From the NCBI GenBank assembly GCA_945859605.1, contig OX243818.1, positions 41,112,296 through 41,176,295 on the forward strand: DNA of 64,000 bases, written 5' to 3'. This DNA is from Lumbricus rubellus (Eukaryota; Annelida; Clitellata; Crassiclitellata; Lumbricidae). Shown here piece by piece: positions 36,059 to 41,215 of this stretch; within the stretch, counting starts at the first letter, position 1, and every line of letters begins with the position of its first letter. A program made the position numbers and the translations under genes. The notes under the pieces are model-generated. The model made no database searches, was not told where the DNA came from, and worked only from the letters and a program-made list of their open reading frames with translations.

Positions 36059-38858
36059 ATGTATGTCTGTATGTATGTATGTATGTCTGTATGTCTGCCA
36101 TACCAACATTCTTCTCAGTACACCCGACAGCGGTGTCTTAGTTAAGTTTCGTCGTCGTCAGCTTGTTGCTGGTTTGAAGACGTTTGTGTCGTATGTTCGC
36201 CGCTGAAGACAGGTCATGGTCGACTTCTGTTTAGTTCTTCAGCTGGTAATTGTGTCCGTTTAGTTTTATGTTGAACTAGCTGTGGAACCCGGCGTTGCCC
36301 GGGGAATTTGGGGTTTTCACCTCCCCCTCCACGCCACCCCGCTCCAACCCTGCTCACCGCTCCCTCGTCCTCGTCCCACCCCTTCCGCACCTACACACCG
36401 CCCCTCTCCGCTCCCACCCTGCTCACCGCTCCCACCCCAGCCATCGTCCCACCTTTTCCGCTTCCATACACCGCTCACCGCTTCTACCCCGCATCACCCA
36501 CGGCCCTACCCCACCTCCAACCGCTACGCCCTCCCCCGCTCTCTGACCCGGCCCCACCCAGACCACTCCTGTGCGGTTACAGGCGTTTCCCGGAATATTT
36601 TGGTTAGCTCTTGCACATTTTTGGTAAACTCCTTCCACAACCAAACCCGACTCACCCCCTGCGGGGCGGGGTGTGTATGCTGACTATGGGTGTGATGGCC
36701 CTGGCCGCATTCTACCTTTAGCCGCAAGAGTATAGGTGTAAAAGCTCCGAAACTGCGCGAAAATCGCCTCCACGCAGGCCTCCGTTTTTAGCTAGCTTCG
36801 TCAACCCTTTCACTGGTGATCATTATAGCTGTGAAACTGTATGCGTATAATTCTGGACAAACAAACGCGCACACATACAAACACCCATTCCACATCCTCG
36901 TTTCTCTAGTCTATGGTCAATGCACTGAGAGCGCCTATTAATAACTTGATTAATGCTGTGAGCGGCAAGTATGACGTCATTTAAACTGCCATCTGGTTAA
37001 TAATGGCGACGCAAGGTTAAATATCTTCTTCAAATAATCTGTATATGCGCTAACTACCACATCGAAATTTAAAATGTCCATAACTCGGGTTTTAAAGCGA
37101 ATCAGGAGCTGAACATCGTCGCGATGACTTCCACATTCGCGTAAGAATATTTTAAAACAATATTTCGTCATTGAAATTCATTCGGTGTCAGATCCTTTGA
37201 CCGCGAGAGATTTGCGCACAACGCGACATCGCCACAGAATCGACTTTGCCCTAGGGTTTAAGATTATACCCAGTAAAACTAGACGCGAATTATTCTTTGA
37301 ACATAACCTATAGGGGACCACGTAACAATATATATACATGTATGTATGTATATTGTATGTACATTGTACATGTACATAAATACATACATACATACATACA
37401 TGCATGTATGTATGTATCTATGTATGTATGTATGTATGTATGTATGATTGTATGTATGTATGTATGTATGTATGTATGTATGTATGTATGTATGTATGCA
37501 TGTATGCATGTATGTATTTGTTTACTTATGCCATAGAAATCATGAAATTGAACTTGGTTAATATCTATCTATCTATTTATGTGATTTATATAGCGCCCCT
37601 TCAAGGACTCTACTCAGAGGCGCTCCCGACCCACGCCCGGTCAAAAAGAAAAGTCTTAAGCCATCTATAGAATGTGCCAGACATGTTCCGAGGTTGGGAA
37701 CGCAGGTTAGAGGGAAGATCGTTCCAGACGGAAGGTCCAGTGACCGAAAAAGCCCTATGCTGCCTCGTGGCTGTGCGGGCATAAGGAACCATAAAGTCAC
37801 CTCTAGAGGCCGAGCGCAAAGATTGGCGACCCACAGTAGTTGAGGTCAAGATGAAGAACTCACGAAGATAAAGAGGTGCTGTTCCCAAGACGCAGCGCCC
37901 AGCAAAAGAAACAACCCTGAAGTGGATGCGCGACTGAACCGGGAGCCAATGTAAGACATCACGGATGTAATGCGATATATGGCCAAACTTAGGGACACCA
38001 CCCACCAAGCGTGCATCTGCCCGCAGGACCCCTCAAGACCACGCACCCGAGGAAGACCAAAGTAGAGAGAGGAACAGTAATCAAACCGGTTTGCAATGAA
38101 GACATGAACCAAGGTGGAAGCGGAAGCAGAAGACAGAGAGCGAGACACGACTCGCAGCTGGCGCAAATGATAGTAGCGTATGTCACTACAGTTTCTAATT
38201 GTGGACGTTGAAACCACATAGGACCTGCGTGTCTGTATTATGCGTATAGGACTACATAAGATGCTAAGACTAGAAAAACTCACAATTTTGCCAATGACAA
38301 CCAAACCAAAATGTCTGGTTCCTTGCTTCAGTAGGCTAACTGTAGCTTTAACACGACACAGTTAATTGGCGAAGTCTATCAAAATATTCATCTTGTGTTT
38401 TTTCAGTTCCAGGCAAAATATGTTCTCTGGACCAGTACCGTAACTGCGTATCGAAAGGAATGAGAGCGTTTGTTACTTCGGGTGCCTCCGCCAAGTGCGA
38501 TTGTCCTCTTCAATGCTATCAACCCACTTATCCATATTCAATCTCAACAAGTCCTTTGTCAGAGCATTTCCTCAACTATATGTCGAAAAGGTCGCAGTTC
38601 AAGGGACGGAATCTGACGATGTCTAAACTGAGCAAGGAACTCGTCTACCTGGATATCTTCTACTCTGATCTTAACTACATCGACATTCAAACAACTCCAG
38701 CCTACGATCTCCTCACACTGTTTTGCGACATTGGTGGTTCATTGGGACTGATTCTTGGGGGAACAATTCTCACTGTTGCTGAGTTTTTTCAGTTCTTTAT
38801 CCAGATATTTAATGAAGTTACAACTTCTGCCAGGTTTGCTAATATGCAACGCCGTTGA
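6524..38858 (+). CDS. DEG/ENaC (ASIC-like) sodium channel subunit, 5'-partial, six exons
   Basis: Joined exons 6524-6681, 11430-11517, 14322-14434, 28594-28692, 31974-32103 and 38407-38858 keep one open frame of 345 residues plus a stop. Intron phases are 0, 1, 0, 0 and 1, and every junction has AG and GT. The family is shown by the cysteine-rich ectodomain in order: CSFGNLPC, a YCMSFN block, the GLRLVLWVNQS segment, GVGFKVHLHDP, LPSPYGDC, the C-rich FCGCR stretch, CDCPLQCYQPTYPYS, LDIFYSDLNY, and a second membrane segment opening with GGSLGL. GGS (about residues 305-307) is the G-x-S selectivity filter of the family. About 20 residues follow the membrane helix, so the cytosolic tail is very short. 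These channels form plasma-membrane trimers carrying Na+ and are opened by protons, peptides or mechanical force; the gating stimulus here is unknown. The first membrane segment and N-terminus are not found in the window. Confidence 0.9.
6812..6924. repeat. (GAA)n microsatellite
   Basis: About 113 bases of nearly uninterrupted GAA with two small interruptions (near 6864 and 6874). The poly-Ser and poly-Leu frames over it are artefacts. Confidence 0.97.
7011..7960. repeat. 30-bp minisatellite, about 31 units
   Basis: The unit is split as CCCGTCATAATCGCCCACCG plus ACAAAACAGC, tandem for about 950 bases. A second unit type (TCCGTAGAAATCGGTTCCCG plus ACAAAACAGC) appears at irregular intervals. 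Because 30 is a multiple of 3, long frames exist on both strands (about 350 codons). They are perfectly periodic and I treat them as accidental. An inverted remnant of the same unit is at 10440-10545. Confidence 0.93.
8090..9450 (-). mobile_element. Tc1/mariner-type DNA transposon, 1361 bp, inactive
   Basis: The ends read CAGGGTGGCTCAAAAAAGTA and its imperfect inverse, flanked by TA on both sides (8088-8089, 9451-9452). The terminal repeats extend about 200 bases. The interior carries a damaged minus-strand transposase (8577-8924). It lies in the first mapped intron of the channel gene. Confidence 0.88.
8577..8924 (-). pseudogene. Tc1/mariner transposase fragment
   Basis: A 115-codon open stretch contains SGFIFQQDGAPACSHGK, the conserved block around the second catalytic aspartate of mariner/Tc1 transposases. 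The helix-turn-helix part and the third catalytic residue are not in this frame. The gene is broken by frameshifts. Confidence 0.75.
9750..10245 (+). pseudogene. CR1/L2-like LINE, 3' fragment of RT ORF
   Basis: The frame at 9809-10162 reads INSAARLIGGIPQFWHN, EELHWLPVEKRIEFKIL and VGPSFWNKLPISLRNK. These are the C-terminal post-RT motifs of CR1/L2-like LINEs. It is truncated at the 5' end and closes with the shared tail GAGCGCCTCTGAGGAGTTC and GGCGCTGTATAG (10213-10252). Confidence 0.8.
10375..10545 (-). repeat. Inverted remnant of the 30-bp minisatellite
   Basis: Contains GGCTGTTTTGTCGGTGGGCG followed by ATTATGACGGGGCTATTTTG, the reverse complement of the 7011-7960 unit. The two arrays face each other across 2.4 kb that holds a Tc1 element and a LINE fragment. 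That suggests the arms of one large foldback element. Confidence 0.7.
10546..11410 (-). pseudogene. CR1/L2-like LINE fragment, minus strand
   Basis: Two overlapping frames (11410-11057 and 11088-10660) carry VRDLGVTLDSSLSFKDHIS, then SRIDYCNSL, FEQLHWLPL and IGPSLWNTL. This is the C-terminal third of a LINE RT broken by one frameshift near 11070. The 3' end has GGCGCCTCTGAACGGTTCAC and CGCTTTATAAATG, ending in TACAA/TGCAA repeats at 10546-10565. Confidence 0.82.
11430..11517 (+). CDS. DEG/ENaC exon b (C-x-F-G-x-x-C and Y-C-x-x-F-N)
   Basis: Acceptor AATTTCAG to 11429, donor GTGAGC from 11518; 88 bases, phase 0 in and phase 1 out. It encodes CSFGNLPCNSS and then AYCMSFNP, matching the family's CxFxGxxC and GxCYTFN blocks. 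The exon lies directly beside a decayed LINE (minus strand, about 10546-11410) and is too short for a standard ORF search. Confidence 0.88.
11560..12290 (-). pseudogene. Tc1/mariner transposase remnant
   Basis: Minus-strand text includes FYIFQQDGAPAHRARET and, after a frameshift, LNSPDMNPIDCKIW. These are the second and third catalytic blocks of a mariner-type transposase. A possible right end, CCTCACGGTG next to TA, lies at 12281-12292. The left end was not identified. Confidence 0.7.
12580..14130. mobile_element. Element with inverted ends of about 100 bp
   Basis: 12660-12688 (ATATTCTGCTGGCAGGGGTG...) is the inverse of 14021-14049. Similarity extends outward to AAACTTG and ACGCATAAGCC (12582-12612) and its partner near 14100-14130. 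Direct-repeat pieces (AGATAAGCTGG at 12838 and AGATAAGTTGG at 13902) lie inside. No transposase was found. The class is unknown. Confidence 0.5.
13386..13645. repeat. (TATAG)n pentanucleotide repeat
   Basis: About 260 bases of TAGTA/TATAG repeats with a few G or C interruptions. It lies after a LINE-tail-like piece at 13347-13375 (GTGAGAGGCGCTTTATAAC). The periodic frames over it are artefacts. Confidence 0.95.
14322..14434 (+). CDS. DEG/ENaC exon c (GLxLxL ectodomain strand)
   Basis: Acceptor TTTTAAG to 14321, donor GTAGGC from 14435; 113 bases, phase 1 in and phase 0 out. It encodes TTQPGANHGLRLVLWVNQS and ends SPGVGFK. The family pattern here is G-x-x-x-GL-x-L-x-L followed by a G-x-G/V-F-K-V strand. 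The acceptor has a weak pyrimidine tract, so the first few residues are less certain. Confidence 0.85.
14697..15072. mobile_element. hAT-like MITE, CATGGGCGGAGACCT ends
   Basis: Begins CATGGGCGGAGACCT and ends with its inverse (AGTCTCCGTCCATG). The flanking octamers ATTATAGA (14689-14696) and ATTATAGG (15073-15080) match at 7 of 8. It contains GACGACC-TTTTTTAGTC units related to the minisatellite in its larger relative at 47586-48721. Confidence 0.82.
15560..16150 (-). pseudogene. RTE-like LINE, 3' RT fragment
   Basis: The minus frame encodes SSMLYGCEAWVITKDIEKR, ILAFERKCYRRILGI, and GRPHREWADDLIDWC. These are C-terminal motifs of endonuclease-RT LINEs. The open frame extends upstream to about 16150 (KALDRIWKSKAIKQETKLS). 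The 3' tail is (ATGATG)n at 15570-15588. Confidence 0.78.
16397..16593. repeat. Tandem duplication, two units of about 97 bp
   Basis: AAAGTTTGCGTGGGAGG...GCAGCGCAGCCCA occurs twice in a row, differing at a few bases (GGGGTGG/GGTGTGG, GACGTT/GACGCT). Confidence 0.9.
16905..17075 (+). repeat. SINE family 1, 5'-truncated copy
   Basis: Contains the box-B-like GGTTTCGAATCC at about 16936-16947, then CTTCACTCGCAATTACTCATG, and ends with GCGCGCCTTTGAGTAG. Aligns with the copies at 20647, 23497 (minus) and 52393. Confidence 0.7.
17100..17890. repeat. (ACAT)n / (TACA)n microsatellite
   Basis: Nearly 800 bases of CATA tetranucleotides with short interruptions, ending in GCATGCAT-rich text. Long Thr-His and Cys-Met frames on either strand are repeat artefacts. 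Confidence 0.97.
18480..18614 (+). promoter_or_regulatory. Promoter/first-exon-like block (ETS and YY1-like sites)
   Basis: CTTCCGG at 18481-18487 is an ETS-type site. Two AAAATGGCG motifs follow (18489-18497, 18511-18519), and a good donor CG|GTGAGT sits at 18615. From ATG 18514 the frame is open to the donor (33 codons plus two bases). A candidate next exon starts after TTGACAG at about 20240 and would close after about 27 further codons. The product resembles nothing I know, so this may be a leader exon or chance. It lies within the 14-kb intron of the channel gene. Confidence 0.3.
19150..19850. mobile_element. Foldback-like element with GCTGGATTGATGAAAA-type arms
   Basis: The arms are partly inverted. 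GGTAATGTTTTCCTTTAGC at 19277-19295, with CCGAAATTATTTCAATG just after, faces CATTGAAATAATTTCGGACG at about 19718-19737. Flanking units of the form GAAGCTGGATTGATGAAAAT match the minisatellite at 29300, 40800, 44210 and 59370. Target duplications were not resolved. Confidence 0.5.
19853..20075 (+). repeat. SINE family 2
   Basis: A tRNA-like head with GGTAGAGTAATGG (box A position) and GCAGGTTCGAGCCCC (box B, about 19897-19911) is followed by the family body TTTGTAGGCTGCTATTAGTG and CTGTCTGCTCAGTTGG. It ends CAATAAAGAAAAGATATTATT. Two relatives are at 22493-22700 and 53265-53475. Confidence 0.78.
20647..20850 (+). repeat. SINE family 1 (tRNA-derived, LINE-type tail)
   Basis: The head GGCACGGTGGTGTAGTGGG holds an RNA polymerase III box A (TGGTGTAGTGG). 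Box B is degraded (CTGTTCAAATCC). The tail GCGCCTCTGAGTAGAGAGC and GGGGCGCTATAACA is the same as the 3' end of the CR1/L2-like LINEs in this window. Confidence 0.85.
20972..21735 (-). mobile_element. Tc1-type element, internally deleted
   Basis: Inverted ends: GACATTGACACACAGACAGT at 20974 faces ACACTGTGTGTCGATGTC at 21713-21730, and CCAAAAT and CCATTG blocks inside also match. The minus strand next to the right end reads PGGSPDLNTIENVWTV, the third catalytic block of Tc1 transposases. A (CA)n run interrupts it at 21163-21218. Confidence 0.68.
21163..21218. repeat. (CA)n microsatellite
   Basis: 28 uninterrupted AC dinucleotides. Confidence 0.97.
22493..22702 (+). repeat. SINE family 2, second copy
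   Basis: GGTAGCACATTGGTGTG, GAGTTCGAATATC (box B), CTTTGTAGGCTGCTATTCC and CAATAAAGAAAAATATTATT follow in the same order as in 19853-20075. Confidence 0.75.
22909..23268 (+). CDS. Candidate terminal exon of an unrecognised gene
   Basis: The frame follows a plausible acceptor (CATTACCGCTGTAG, ending at 22905-22908) and is open for about 119 codons to TAA at 23266-23268. It enters with two bases of a split codon, so an upstream exon ending in phase 1 is required. The protein is non-repetitive and mixed: EEKIKVWFRRTIHRAVGRK, RYELSVFYGGHWLVMVHTS, an acidic DLEEEQQ, then a Ser/Pro-rich tail. I do not recognise the family. It is on the same strand as the channel gene and inside its 14-kb intron, so it could be a nested gene. 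It could also belong to a poorly known element. Confidence 0.4.
   Translation, partial: DAVHMNEPTASADYMTAEEKIKVWFRRTIHRAVGRKRRYELSVFYGGHWLVMVHTSDKHGSDLEEEQQIPLSSEDLYSRGATRCRRGASNSYHPHGVALSSNLRPNPPTITSIPKPLTA
23484..23700 (-). repeat. SINE family 1, minus-strand copy
   Basis: Reads from the tail GTTATAGCGCCCCTTCAAGC and CACTCAGAGGCG through GTGGATTCGAACCTTCC (box B inverse, about 23641-23657) to CACCGCTACACCACCGTGC (box A inverse, about 23679-23697). Confidence 0.85.
24244..25473 (-). mobile_element. Tc1/mariner-type element, decayed
   Basis: The ends carry inverted repeats of about 180 bases. TCTTGGCCAGAAGTAAGAAT at 24286 faces its inverse near 25409-25428, and the CTGGCCATCGTGTGTAAATA block is shared. 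The minus strand between them still reads NGPKSPDLNPMD at about 24706-24741, the third catalytic block. A tandem duplication of about 87 bp lies inside (24973-25059 and 25060-25144). Confidence 0.82.
24973..25144. repeat. Tandem duplication, two units of about 87 bp
   Basis: The block TAATAGCAAAATTAATAATC...CAGTGATGTGCAGC occurs twice head to tail with one or two differences (TTCTCAG/TTCACAG). Confidence 0.92.
25970..26040 (+). repeat. LINE/SINE 3' tail fragment
   Basis: Contains GCGCCGAGAGTGCCTATGAG and GAAGAGGCGCTATATAAATTG, ending in (GAATGAAT)n. This is the common CR1/L2-like tail, truncated to about 70 bases. Confidence 0.75.
26041..27260. other. AT-rich intronic stretch, nothing recognised
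   Basis: Intron sequence of the channel gene. No open frame of note, no inverted ends and no copy elsewhere in the window that I could see. Confidence 0.6.
27860..28252 (-). pseudogene. RTE-like LINE reverse transcriptase fragment
   Basis: Contains FNTSRGTRQGDPISP (RT motif 4), NLCFADDIDLIGED (the FADD catalytic motif) and FDKTKTMVFGE, then VDRFTYLGCNMTYD. These are the RT palm blocks of an RTE-type LINE. The two catalytic aspartates are intact. The frame loses homology at about 27860, where a GC-rich block (27440-27860) adjoins it. Confidence 0.85.
28594..28692 (+). CDS. DEG/ENaC exon d (HDP and GF-x-V-x-x-G)
   Basis: Acceptor TATTATAG to 28593, donor GTGAAT from 28693; exactly 33 codons in phase 0. 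It encodes VHLHDPHDTPFVQDVGFRVG, the family's H-x-x-x-x-P/pF...G segment before the cysteine-rich region. A 14.2-kb intron packed with repeats separates it from exon c. Confidence 0.88.
29504..30524 (-). mobile_element. Tc1/mariner-type transposon, 1021 bp, inserted in the foldback repeat
   Basis: CAGGGTGGGCCAATAGGAAT faces its imperfect inverse ATTTCTATTGTCCCACCCTG, with TA on each side (29502-29503, 30525-30526). The flanking repeat resumes in register, so the target is clear. It encodes the short fusion transposase at 29938-30342. Confidence 0.88.
29938..30342 (-). pseudogene. Tc1/mariner transposase, N- and C-terminal parts fused by deletion
   Basis: A 134-residue frame. The first about 90 residues are N-terminal (EEDRIVIRILKVEKEYNAHQ); they are joined to the C-terminal catalytic block ENWPPNNPDLNPVDYSIRG. 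A full transposase has roughly 340 residues; the first two catalytic aspartates are missing. It cannot be active, although the frame is open. Confidence 0.78.
30811..30905. repeat. 15-bp tandem array
   Basis: Six diverging copies of CGTCCGGCGCCAAAA, drifting to CGTATGGTGCCAAAA. It forms one end of the foldback-like repeat block. Confidence 0.9.
31974..32103 (+). CDS. DEG/ENaC exon e (LPxPYGDC, cysteine-rich)
   Basis: Acceptor CATTTGCAG to 31973, donor GTATTA from 32104; 130 bases, phase 0 in and phase 1 out. It encodes LSMLPSPYGDC, then RCIVLCMGN, then FCGCRLIEWD. The cysteine spacing matches the family's C....C...C......C.C pattern. A Tc1-type element sits 65 bases downstream (32168). Confidence 0.9.
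32168..33113. mobile_element. Tc1-type MITE with about 230-bp inverted repeats
   Basis: CACTGTGTCCGGTTAAAAAG at 32168 is the exact inverse of the end at 33113. TA flanks both sides (32166-32167, 33114-33115). The arms stay alignable for about 230 bases (CCAACATGGAAAACTTGAA at about 32361 faces its inverse near 32905). The element lies 64 bases downstream of channel exon e. A second MITE is nested inside. Confidence 0.92.
32626..32774. mobile_element. 149-bp hAT-like MITE nested in a Tc1-type MITE
   Basis: Perfect 11-bp inverted ends CATAGGCGCAA and TTGCGCCTATG. An exact 8-bp target duplication GCCACAGC lies at 32618-32625 and 32775-32782. The middle has CGTCCTAAAAGTTGG repeats. Confidence 0.92.
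33889..34329 (+). pseudogene. hAT transposase C-terminal (dimerisation) region, frameshifted
   Basis: Across two frames: ELKLWQQMWRN, then CSVERENSSLRFVKSCFRS, then LLFVHKDIKLDIDDNLNVYA and RKHPRRM. These match the order of the hAT C-terminal domain of ZMYM1-like transposases (SAERSFSALR..K.YLRST, then HKDI...ARKHPRRM). A frameshift near 34130 breaks it. Confidence 0.75.
34464..35170. mobile_element. 707-bp hAT-like MITE nested in the hAT remnant
   Basis: Begins CAGTGGTGGCGACAGG and ends CCTGGCGCCGCCACTC (inverse, one end base altered). The flanking octamers ATACATAT (34456-34463) and ATATATAT (35171-35178) match at 7 of 8. It contains CTTCGTGCCTTCGGCACTCG hairpins, also seen at 46735-46780. 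Confidence 0.7.
35785..36095. repeat. (TA)n, (TGTC)n and (TGTA)n microsatellites
   Basis: TATA run, then CTGT and ATGT tetranucleotides alternating to 36095. The Cys-rich and Tyr-rich frames are artefacts. Confidence 0.96.
36276..37170. repeat. Repeat starting with CCCGGCGTTGCCCGGG motif
   Basis: AACTAGCTGTGGAACCCGGC and GTTGCCCGGGGAATTTGG open the block. A C-rich pyrimidine stretch (36315-36580) follows, then ordinary sequence. The CCCGGCGTTGCCCGGG box is one I recall from retroelement 3' regions in several animals. The exact family is unknown. No gene was seen. Confidence 0.4.
37330..37515. repeat. (TGTA)n microsatellite
   Basis: TACA/TGTA tetranucleotides switching strand sense near 37400. 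No coding content. Confidence 0.96.
37563..38304 (-). pseudogene. CR1/L2-like LINE 3' fragment in the last channel intron
   Basis: Two frames joined by a frameshift near 37990: LVHVFIANRFDYCSSLYFGL, then GGVPKFGHISHYIRDVLHWL and SVTGPSVWNDLPSNLRS. It ends WVGSASE with a stop, and the 3' UTR tail CTTGAAGGGGCGCTATATAA runs to (ATAG)n at 37563. Its sense is opposite to the host gene. Confidence 0.85.
38407..38858 (+). CDS. DEG/ENaC last exon (second membrane segment and stop)
   Basis: Acceptor GTTTTTTCAG to 38406; the frame runs to TGA at 38856-38858. It encodes CDCPLQCYQPTYPYS, KELVYLDIFYSDLNY, AYDLLTLFCDIGGSLGLILG and a hydrophobic helix through TVAEFFQFF, ending with a short basic tail. The pore helix and GGS filter are intact. 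No consensus poly(A) signal was pinned down just downstream. Confidence 0.93.
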
Positions 38859-39150
38859 AAACCCATAAGTTAAGCACATATTTTCTGATGCGACTATTTC
38901 TGTTTTGATCATTTTTTAAACAAAGAAGTCGTGATCAAACAGAAGCACTCTGTCGATCTTTATCTTTTTCGGGTTTTAATGTGTTTACAAGTAAATCGAT
39001 TTCGTCAGAAATACTTAAGCGTCGCTATAATCGAGGATGGATGTTGCCATGTAGGATCCAACGTAGCCTATCTGTTTGACTGCAGACTGTATTATTCATT
39101 TATGCCATGAAAATATTCTCTATGATAAAGATCGAGTATGCGCTCTTTGC
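38859..39150 (+). other. 3' flank of the channel gene
   Basis: About 290 bases after the stop with no repeat recognised. It may hold the 3' UTR. No clear AATAAA was located. Confidence 0.4.
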
Positions 39151-39704
39151 ACTAGGAGCTGCAGTCTGTGGCTGCATCCACAAAGGAATCGCACATACAT
39201 GTAGCTACATAGCTACATGACTGCATGGAAGTCCTGGGCACGACGTTAAACTGCATCCATCCTCCGCCACAGGGAACCAACAACGTCCCTGTGCCGGTCC
39301 TAAGCCCGGACAAAGGAGGAAGGTTTGCCAGATGGGTGGCGATACACTGGCAGGAAAAGACCAAGACGATTGAAATCCGCAAAAACCACGACACAAGTGA
39401 CAGAGCGACCCAGATGCTTCAAGGTGTCATGATGTGGAGCAGACATGCACAGGCCGGTTAGGACAGACCGGTGGAGAGAGTCGAAGGAGAGAGCGTGGGA
39501 CACATACGGGCATTGACCCAGGTTGTCCTTCATGCTTCTCCCCAACATTCTCTTCAATCAGACAAGGTGGTCTAGGTGCTCCAAGATGTTAAAGGTATGG
39601 AGCAGACCTGCTGACCGGACCGGTTGAGGCTGGGCAGCATGATGCGAGACAGACTCAGACAGAGAGTGGCGCCGGACTCTTACGGACATTGAGCCCAATG
39701 ATGT
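39150..39704. repeat. Retroelement 3' remnant ending in (GAT)n
   Basis: GTGCCGGTCCTAAGCCCGGA at 39291-39310 resembles GTGCCAGTCCCAAGCCTGGA at 15459-15478, beside the RTE-like fragment. The short frame over it (39225-39461) is unremarkable. The trailing GAT array fits the 3' tail of RTE-type LINEs. Confidence 0.5.
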
Positions 39705-40003
<299 letters not shown>

Positions 40004-40644
40004 TTTATCTTTACATGTCATGCATAACTTAGACTTTCTCCACTTCTTTTCGTAGGCTACTCCGTCTTTAGCTGCATGCTGCGGTAATGGTTTGTTTATT
40101 GTGCATCAAATTTTTCGAGTTTTGGCCAAACCTGTCACTCGTTTAATTCCTAGTGACATCCATTTCACATTTTAGCCCCAACCATCTGACTAGCATCGTC
40201 ACGTAGTGACACGTACAAAGCACAGTAATTAATAAAATTATCATTTCATTAAAACGAGAAACGCTTGCAAACGCTCGATCAAAAAACTCTATTAAAGATA
40301 GAAGTCGTGTCGTTTAATAAGCACAGTGTCGTAGACAAGGGGGTTTGGGGTTTAAAACCTCCCATTGGATTTGGGGGAAAAGTTTTTCTAAAGGTAATTT
40401 GTACACTTATATAAGAAAAACAAGAATCCGGCCATAACCCCATCATAAATTCTTGGCTACGCCACTGAGGGGAACGGACAACTCCCCCTGGACAACCCCC
40501 CGGACAAAACCCCCAGAACTATTTTCTCCCCTGATTTAGCCTAGTACATTAACCCCCGGACAATTCCCCTATGCTATTCCTGTAGGTAGGCTTATAATTT
40601 GCTCAAACCTAGGCTAATTATCCAGGTCGCTGTGCTGTGTCAAC

Positions 40645-40753
40645 CAGTGCTTAAAGTGTAGAAAAATAAGTGCCTGGACGCTCCTTACCTATCCCTGCTT
40701 TAAAATAAGTGCCTGGACGCCGTCCATGACCGTCCAGGCACACTTTAAGCCTG
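40645..40753. mobile_element. 109-bp MITE, CAGTGCTTAAAG ends
   Basis: Starts CAGTGCTTAAAGTG and ends CACTTTAAGCCTG. Exact 8-bp duplication GTGTCAAC at 40637-40644 and 40754-40761. The middle GTGCCTGGACGCCGTCCATG is a hairpin. Relatives at 51382-51528 and 46666-47271. Confidence 0.92.
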
Positions 40754-40814
40754 GTGTCAACTAATTAGTGTCATACGGGTAAAGACCTGTCACTGTCATT
40801 CAGGCGTGAACTTA

Positions 40815-41215
40815 TAACTATCAATCCAGCTTTCATTTAGGCAAAGATTCGTTTCATCCAACTTCTATTTAAATAACAATTATTTTTGTCCATCCAGCTC
40901 CAATTTAAGCAAGAATATTTTCATCGGTCCAGCTTTCACTTGAGAAAGGTACATTTTCATCAATCCAACTTCCATTCAAGTAAAATTTATTTTCATCAAT
41001 CCAGCTTCCATTTCAGCAAGAACATATTCATCAATCCATCTTCAATTTTAGCAAGAACATTTTCATCAATTCAGCTTCAATTTCAGCAAGAATATTTTCA
41101 TCAATCCAGCTTCCATTTATGTAAAAAAAAAATTCATCAATCCAACTTTATTTTAAGTAAAAAATTGTATCAATCCGGCTTCTATTTAGCGAGAATTCTT
41201 TTCATCAATCCAACT
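40815..41215. repeat. Minisatellite of about 36 bp (ATCCAGCTTCCATTTAAGCA)
   Basis: Roughly a dozen diverged units spaced 34-38 bases apart. The same unit occurs at 19150, 29310, 30528, 44210, 58500 and 59370, in either orientation. Confidence 0.88.

Noticed and set aside
36282..36683. Pro/Ser/His-rich frames at 36.3-36.7 kb
   Set aside because: C-rich pyrimidine tract open in all three frames; no splice or domain support.
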